NCBI GenBank assembly: GCA_964593925.1
Contig: CAZQKM010000017.1
Location: 1-44,706, forward strand
Reading direction: 5' to 3'
DNA length: 44,706 nucleotides
Source of the DNA: Oleidesulfovibrio sp964593925
GTDB lineage: Bacteria; Desulfobacterota; Desulfovibrionia; Desulfovibrionales; Desulfovibrionaceae
Shown here: in pieces, positions 41,794 to 44,706 of the stretch
How positions within the stretch are numbered: position 1 is the stretch's first letter
How the letters are laid out: each line of letters begins with the position of its first letter
Program-made: the position numbers and the translations under genes
Notes under the pieces: model-generated
Databases searched by the model: none
Seen by the model: only the letters and a program-made list of their open reading frames with translations
What the model was told of the DNA's origin: nothing

Positions 41794-44232
41794 ATGTGTA
41801 GCAGGCCAGGCAGGGGCATTATGGCCCGGGTGGCGCGCTTTTTGGGTGTGTTGCACATTATTTGGCTATTGTTGGTTGCCGGAGGGGGGGGCGCGTTTGC
41901 GCCCATGCCCGTTTTTGCAGCTGACCGGCCAAGAATGCTTCTGGTGTCATCGCACAATTCCAATTTTAAGAATTTTTTGCAGCAGGTTTCGGGGTTGCGC
42001 GCTGTACTGGACCCGGTCGCGGTAGAGCTGGATGTTGCCTTTGCAGAGGAGGGCGGCAAGCTGGTTGGCATGCGGGATACGTTTTTTGAATCTGCCTCAC
42101 CCTACAGCCAGGATGCTTGGGAAAGGTATGACCTTATCTTTTGCGCGGACGATACTGCTCTGGAGTTTGCATTGCGCCACGGTGACAGGCTTTGGGGTGA
42201 TGCACCCCGCGTGTTTATGGGCGTACACGACACGTCGCTGGGCATGGCATTAAGCTCAAGCCAGCGCTATACGGGCATCATCGAGGCTGTGTCCATACGG
42301 CAGAACATAGACCTTTTTGCAAGGCTCTTTCCCCTCATAGATACCATTGCCGTTATTGTGGATGCAACGCCTGCTGCTGAAAACGAGTTGCAGATGTTGC
42401 AGGAGCTGCAAAGAGAATACCCGGATTATTTTTTTAACGTGCTGTCACTTGCCCATATGAGTTGGGAAGAGTTTGGCGTTGCCCTTGCCACGCTTCCTGC
42501 CCAGAGCGGCGCGCTATTGTTGTCTGCGGCTGCGGACAACACAGGGGAGCATCGTGTCTTTGATAGAGCTTTGAGCTTTATCCTGGACCATTTGGGGGGG
42601 CCGCTATTGCATGTGCGCGGAGACGGCATTGGTGCTGGCGTGGTGGGGGGCAAGGTTGTCTGCCATGTCGAGCAGGGGCGGCTTGCCGCCGGGTATGCCC
42701 TGCGGTTTATACAGGGTGAATCAATCAAGGGAATGACTGTGCTTGCGGGTGATATGGCCAACAAATATATTTTTGACGCTCGCGAGCTGGAACGGTTTGG
42801 TGTGGATGATAAGGCCCTGCCAGAGGATGCAGAGCTGCGCTACCGCACCATAAGCCTTTGGCAAGAGTATCACCAGATGATTTTGGCCGTGTTGGCTGTG
42901 GGGGGGCTACAGGTTTTTTTTGTGGCCATATTCTGGACGCTCAGACGCCGGTCCCACGCCATGCAAAAGGATATGGTACTATTTAAGGCATGCTTTCAGC
43001 ATGACGCCCGGGGTATGGCCGTACTGCCGGTTAAGGCGCGTACCTTTGCCATGGTAAATGCCAGATATGCTGAATTGTTCGGATACACCAGGGACGAGCT
43101 GGCCCTCTTGCCTGTCGAGGTGCTGCATCCTGAAAGTGAGCGAGCCTATTTTGAAGATCGCTGCATGGCAGCCATGCAGACGGGTGAGGCTGTCTGGAAG
43201 GGCAAAGGCTTGCGTAAAGACGGCACTTGTTTTGCCGCGCGCATAGACATTGCCGTGGTGTATGGCGATGCAGGAGGCATGCATCGCTATCTGTTTTATG
43301 CCCAGGATATTTCAGAGCAGGTTGAGTTTCAGGACCTGCTGCTGGCAGCAGACAGAAAGTGTATGGTCGGAGAGCTTGCCATGGACGTAGCCTATGGCAT
43401 CAATAATCCGCTCAGTACCGTGCTGCAAAGCGTGCAAAATCTGCAACGTCGGCTGGACCCGGAATTGCCGGCAAACGCTATGGTTGCCAAAGAATGTAAT
43501 GCAGACCTGCATGCCATGCATTGTTATCTTGAGCGACGCAACATATTGCGTGTCGTGAGCTCCATCCGCGATGCTGCAACATATATTGCCGACACTACGC
43601 GTAATGTCATGGAGTTTGCCCGCATAGGCGAAGGAGACCCCTGCAAGTGTGAGCTTGGGGCGTTGCTGGATAGCGTGTTGGCCCTGGCAGCAAGTGATTA
43701 TGAACTTGCCAAAAGGCGTGATACCGCCGAAGTGCGCATCATAAAGGATATGGGAGAAAAGATACCCTCGGTACCCTGTGTGCGTAGCGAGATCGAGCGG
43801 GCTTTTTTTAACATAATCAGAAGTCGGATCAAGGCACTGAAGGACGAAAACCATACCCTTGCGTCCGCTACTCTGACGTTGCGTATACGATGCGAAAACG
43901 GCTGGGTTGTGGTGGCCGTGCAGGATGGTGCCTCCGGCATCAAAGCTTTAGAGAGCAGACAACACTTTGAGCATTCTCCTTTTGGCCTTTCCCCTGGCCA
44001 GAGCACGGGACTCGGATTTGCTGTATCCCGCTTCATTGTGACGCGCAAACACCAGGGCAGGGTTATGGTGCATTCAACACCAGAGGACGGAAGCATAATC
44101 ATGGTGGCGTTGCCCATGCAAGACGCTTTGGCAGATCAAGAGGGCGCTCCAGATTTTGACGGAATGCTCAAGCTGTGCGGAGTGCAGCCCAATGTAGCCC
44201 CGCACAGCCCAGTGCAGGCCAATACAGACTAG
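41794..44232 (+). CDS. Sensor kinase-like protein with substrate-binding, PAS and degenerate kinase domains
   Basis: An 812-residue membrane protein. A signal peptide or anchor (about residues 14-43) is followed by a periplasmic ABC substrate-binding-like domain (about 45-345, starting RMLLVSSHNSNF), a membrane helix (about 362-383) and a PAS domain (about 392-500). The histidine-kinase core follows. The H-box reads VAYGINNPL: Tyr534 stands where the phospho-accepting His of VAHEINNPL should be, and Gly535 replaces Glu. The N-box reads FFNIIRSRIKAL, with Ser677 in place of the metal-binding Asn. The G2 motif STGLGFAVS is intact. It is therefore probably not an autokinase. The start could be this ATG (AGGAG ten bases upstream) or one nine codons later; the frame is open further upstream too. 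Desulfovibrio has active relatives of this layout. Confidence 0.85.
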   Translation: MCSRPGRGIMARVARFLGVLHIIWLLLVAGGGGAFAPMPVFAADRPRMLLVSSHNSNFKNFLQQVSGLRAVLDPVAVELDVAFAEEGGKLVGMRDTFFESASPYSQDAWERYDLIFCADDTALEFALRHGDRLWGDAPRVFMGVHDTSLGMALSSSQRYTGIIEAVSIRQNIDLFARLFPLIDTIAVIVDATPAAENELQMLQELQREYPDYFFNVLSLAHMSWEEFGVALATLPAQSGALLLSAAADNTGEHRVFDRALSFILDHLGGPLLHVRGDGIGAGVVGGKVVCHVEQGRLAAGYALRFIQGESIKGMTVLAGDMANKYIFDARELERFGVDDKALPEDAELRYRTISLWQEYHQMILAVLAVGGLQVFFVAIFWTLRRRSHAMQKDMVLFKACFQHDARGMAVLPVKARTFAMVNARYAELFGYTRDELALLPVEVLHPESERAYFEDRCMAAMQTGEAVWKGKGLRKDGTCFAARIDIAVVYGDAGGMHRYLFYAQDISEQVEFQDLLLAADRKCMVGELAMDVAYGINNPLSTVLQSVQNLQRRLDPELPANAMVAKECNADLHAMHCYLERRNILRVVSSIRDAATYIADTTRNVMEFARIGEGDPCKCELGALLDSVLALAASDYELAKRRDTAEVRIIKDMGEKIPSVPCVRSEIERAFFNIIRSRIKALKDENHTLASATLTLRIRCENGWVVVAVQDGASGIKALESRQHFEHSPFGLSPGQSTGLGFAVSRFIVTRKHQGRVMVHSTPEDGSIIMVALPMQDALADQEGAPDFDGMLKLCGVQPNVAPHSPVQANTD

Positions 44233-44285
44233 TACAGTAGTGCAGACTGGTATAAGCCAGTGCAGGGCAATACAGCCCAATGGCG
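44181..44285 (+). repeat. Degenerate tandem repeats at the 3' end of the kinase-like gene
   Basis: About four loose copies of a 20-bp unit resembling AGTGCAGGCCAATACAGCCC run across the stop codon at 44230-44232 into the downstream sequence (starts near 44181, 44211, 44235 and 44262). The last residues of the protein (VQPNVAPHSPVQANTD) come from these repeats, so the C-terminal tail is probably a recent, non-functional extension. Confidence 0.6.
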
Positions 44286-44337
44286 TCGTCGTCCGTTTTT
44301 CCCGTAACATCAGCCCCATTGATCTGGGTGGTTTCTT

Positions 44338-44368
44338 ACCCGTTGGCAGTCCCAATGGGTATTTTTTT
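44338..44368 (+). terminator. Intrinsic terminator of the kinase-like gene
   Basis: A 9-bp stem ACCCGTTGG/CCAATGGGT with one G-U pair (44338-44346 with 44352-44360, 5-nt loop) followed by seven T. It lies about 105 bp after the stop codon. Confidence 0.85.
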
Positions 44369-44376
44369 GCCTGCTG

Positions 44377-44400
44377 GACGCTTTGGCAGGTCAAGAGGGC
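44377..44400 (+). repeat. 24-bp copy of a 3' segment of the kinase-like gene
   Basis: Matches 44122-44145 (coding for the region DALADQEG) at 23 of 24 positions, 145 bp after the stop. It is short, but it has the same arrangement as the three longer gene-end copies in this window. Confidence 0.75.
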
Positions 44401-44706
44401 TGGGCTTGAGGCAGCCTGAGGCAGCTGGCTGGAGTGACCCGGCTGCCGTATTTTTGTTCAGGATTCCCGCAAGGGGAGACTTCCTTCCAGGGGCTGCGGT
44501 GGTATATTTTTGCAGGTGGTAAAAAGGTACGCCGTCAGGCAGTCCAGAGTCTGCCCTGGCATAGTGTTGGGATACGTGTGGCCTGTTTCCTGCGTCACGC
44601 CCCTGTCCATTGTAGGGTATAACATGCTGCGTTGCTTCGCTTTGACTTGCCCCGTTAGGCCGGAAAACTTTATTTGAGATTCTTGTTCGAATTATTTGAG
44701 ACGCGC
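44401..44706. other. Window end without a recognisable gene
   Basis: About 300 bp with no supported coding sequence. The last 40 bp are A/T-rich and contain the 10-mer TTATTTGAGA twice, at 44670-44679 and 44692-44701, one 22-bp period apart. This could be a regulatory half-site pair for a gene beyond the window. Confidence 0.5.

Overview
The window looks like a draft scaffold of a Desulfovibrio-like bacterium (Desulfobacterota, Desulfovibrionaceae). This rests on gene content read by eye, not on a search. The signs are an F1-type ATP synthase operon with paired b' and b subunits but no a or c subunit, a bactofilin placed between it and an mreBCD-mrdA-rodA cell-shape cluster, a porin of the Desulfovibrio trimeric type, a GrpE with a short CxxC segment, and a sensor kinase joining an ABC-type substrate-binding domain to PAS and kinase domains. 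A run of exactly 100 N at 21115-21214 shows that the sequence is a scaffold.

Layout. 1-1.5 kb is an AT-richer segment with a Firmicutes-like flavour: small unknown genes, a broken flavoprotein and an HxlR regulator. 1.7-7.6 kb (minus) is atpF'-atpF-atpHAGDC ending in a terminator. 7.8-13.6 kb (minus) is mreB-mreC-mreD-mrdA-rodA-bactofilin. 13.7-17.2 kb (plus) carries a YhcC-like radical SAM protein, an alkyltransferase, a conserved hypothetical and a ZntB-type transporter. 17.5-21.0 kb (minus) has hisD-purC-fabI, a possible 31-residue membrane peptide, tRNA-Ser(GGA) and the SRP RNA gene. An octanucleotide array spans the assembly gap, followed by the porin. uvrC (plus) meets mnmA, gatA, gatC and an LpoA-like lipoprotein gene (minus). 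dnaK, grpE and an AsmA-like gene follow (minus). From 36 kb onward coding density falls: cobQ, a small lipoprotein, a degenerate GGDEF protein, a clearly broken transaldolase and a sensor kinase without its phospho-accepting histidine.

Functionally most of the window is housekeeping: ATP synthesis, rod-shape and envelope growth, alkylation and nucleotide-excision repair, histidine, purine, fatty-acid and cobamide synthesis, tRNA amidation and thiolation, and protein folding. The dead transaldolase beside two catalytically degenerate signalling proteins, and the long non-coding stretches, suggest ongoing gene decay as in a host-associated lineage (inference).

The most unusual signal is a recurring pattern. 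Three unrelated genes (ogt, zntB, mnmA), and weakly a fourth (the kinase), each have a near-identical direct copy of part of their 3' coding region a short distance downstream of their stop codon. In ogt all differences are silent, and in zntB most are. That fits capture of a diverged allele by recombination, remnants of 3'-end targeted insertion, or strain-mixture assembly error. Read-level evidence would separate these.
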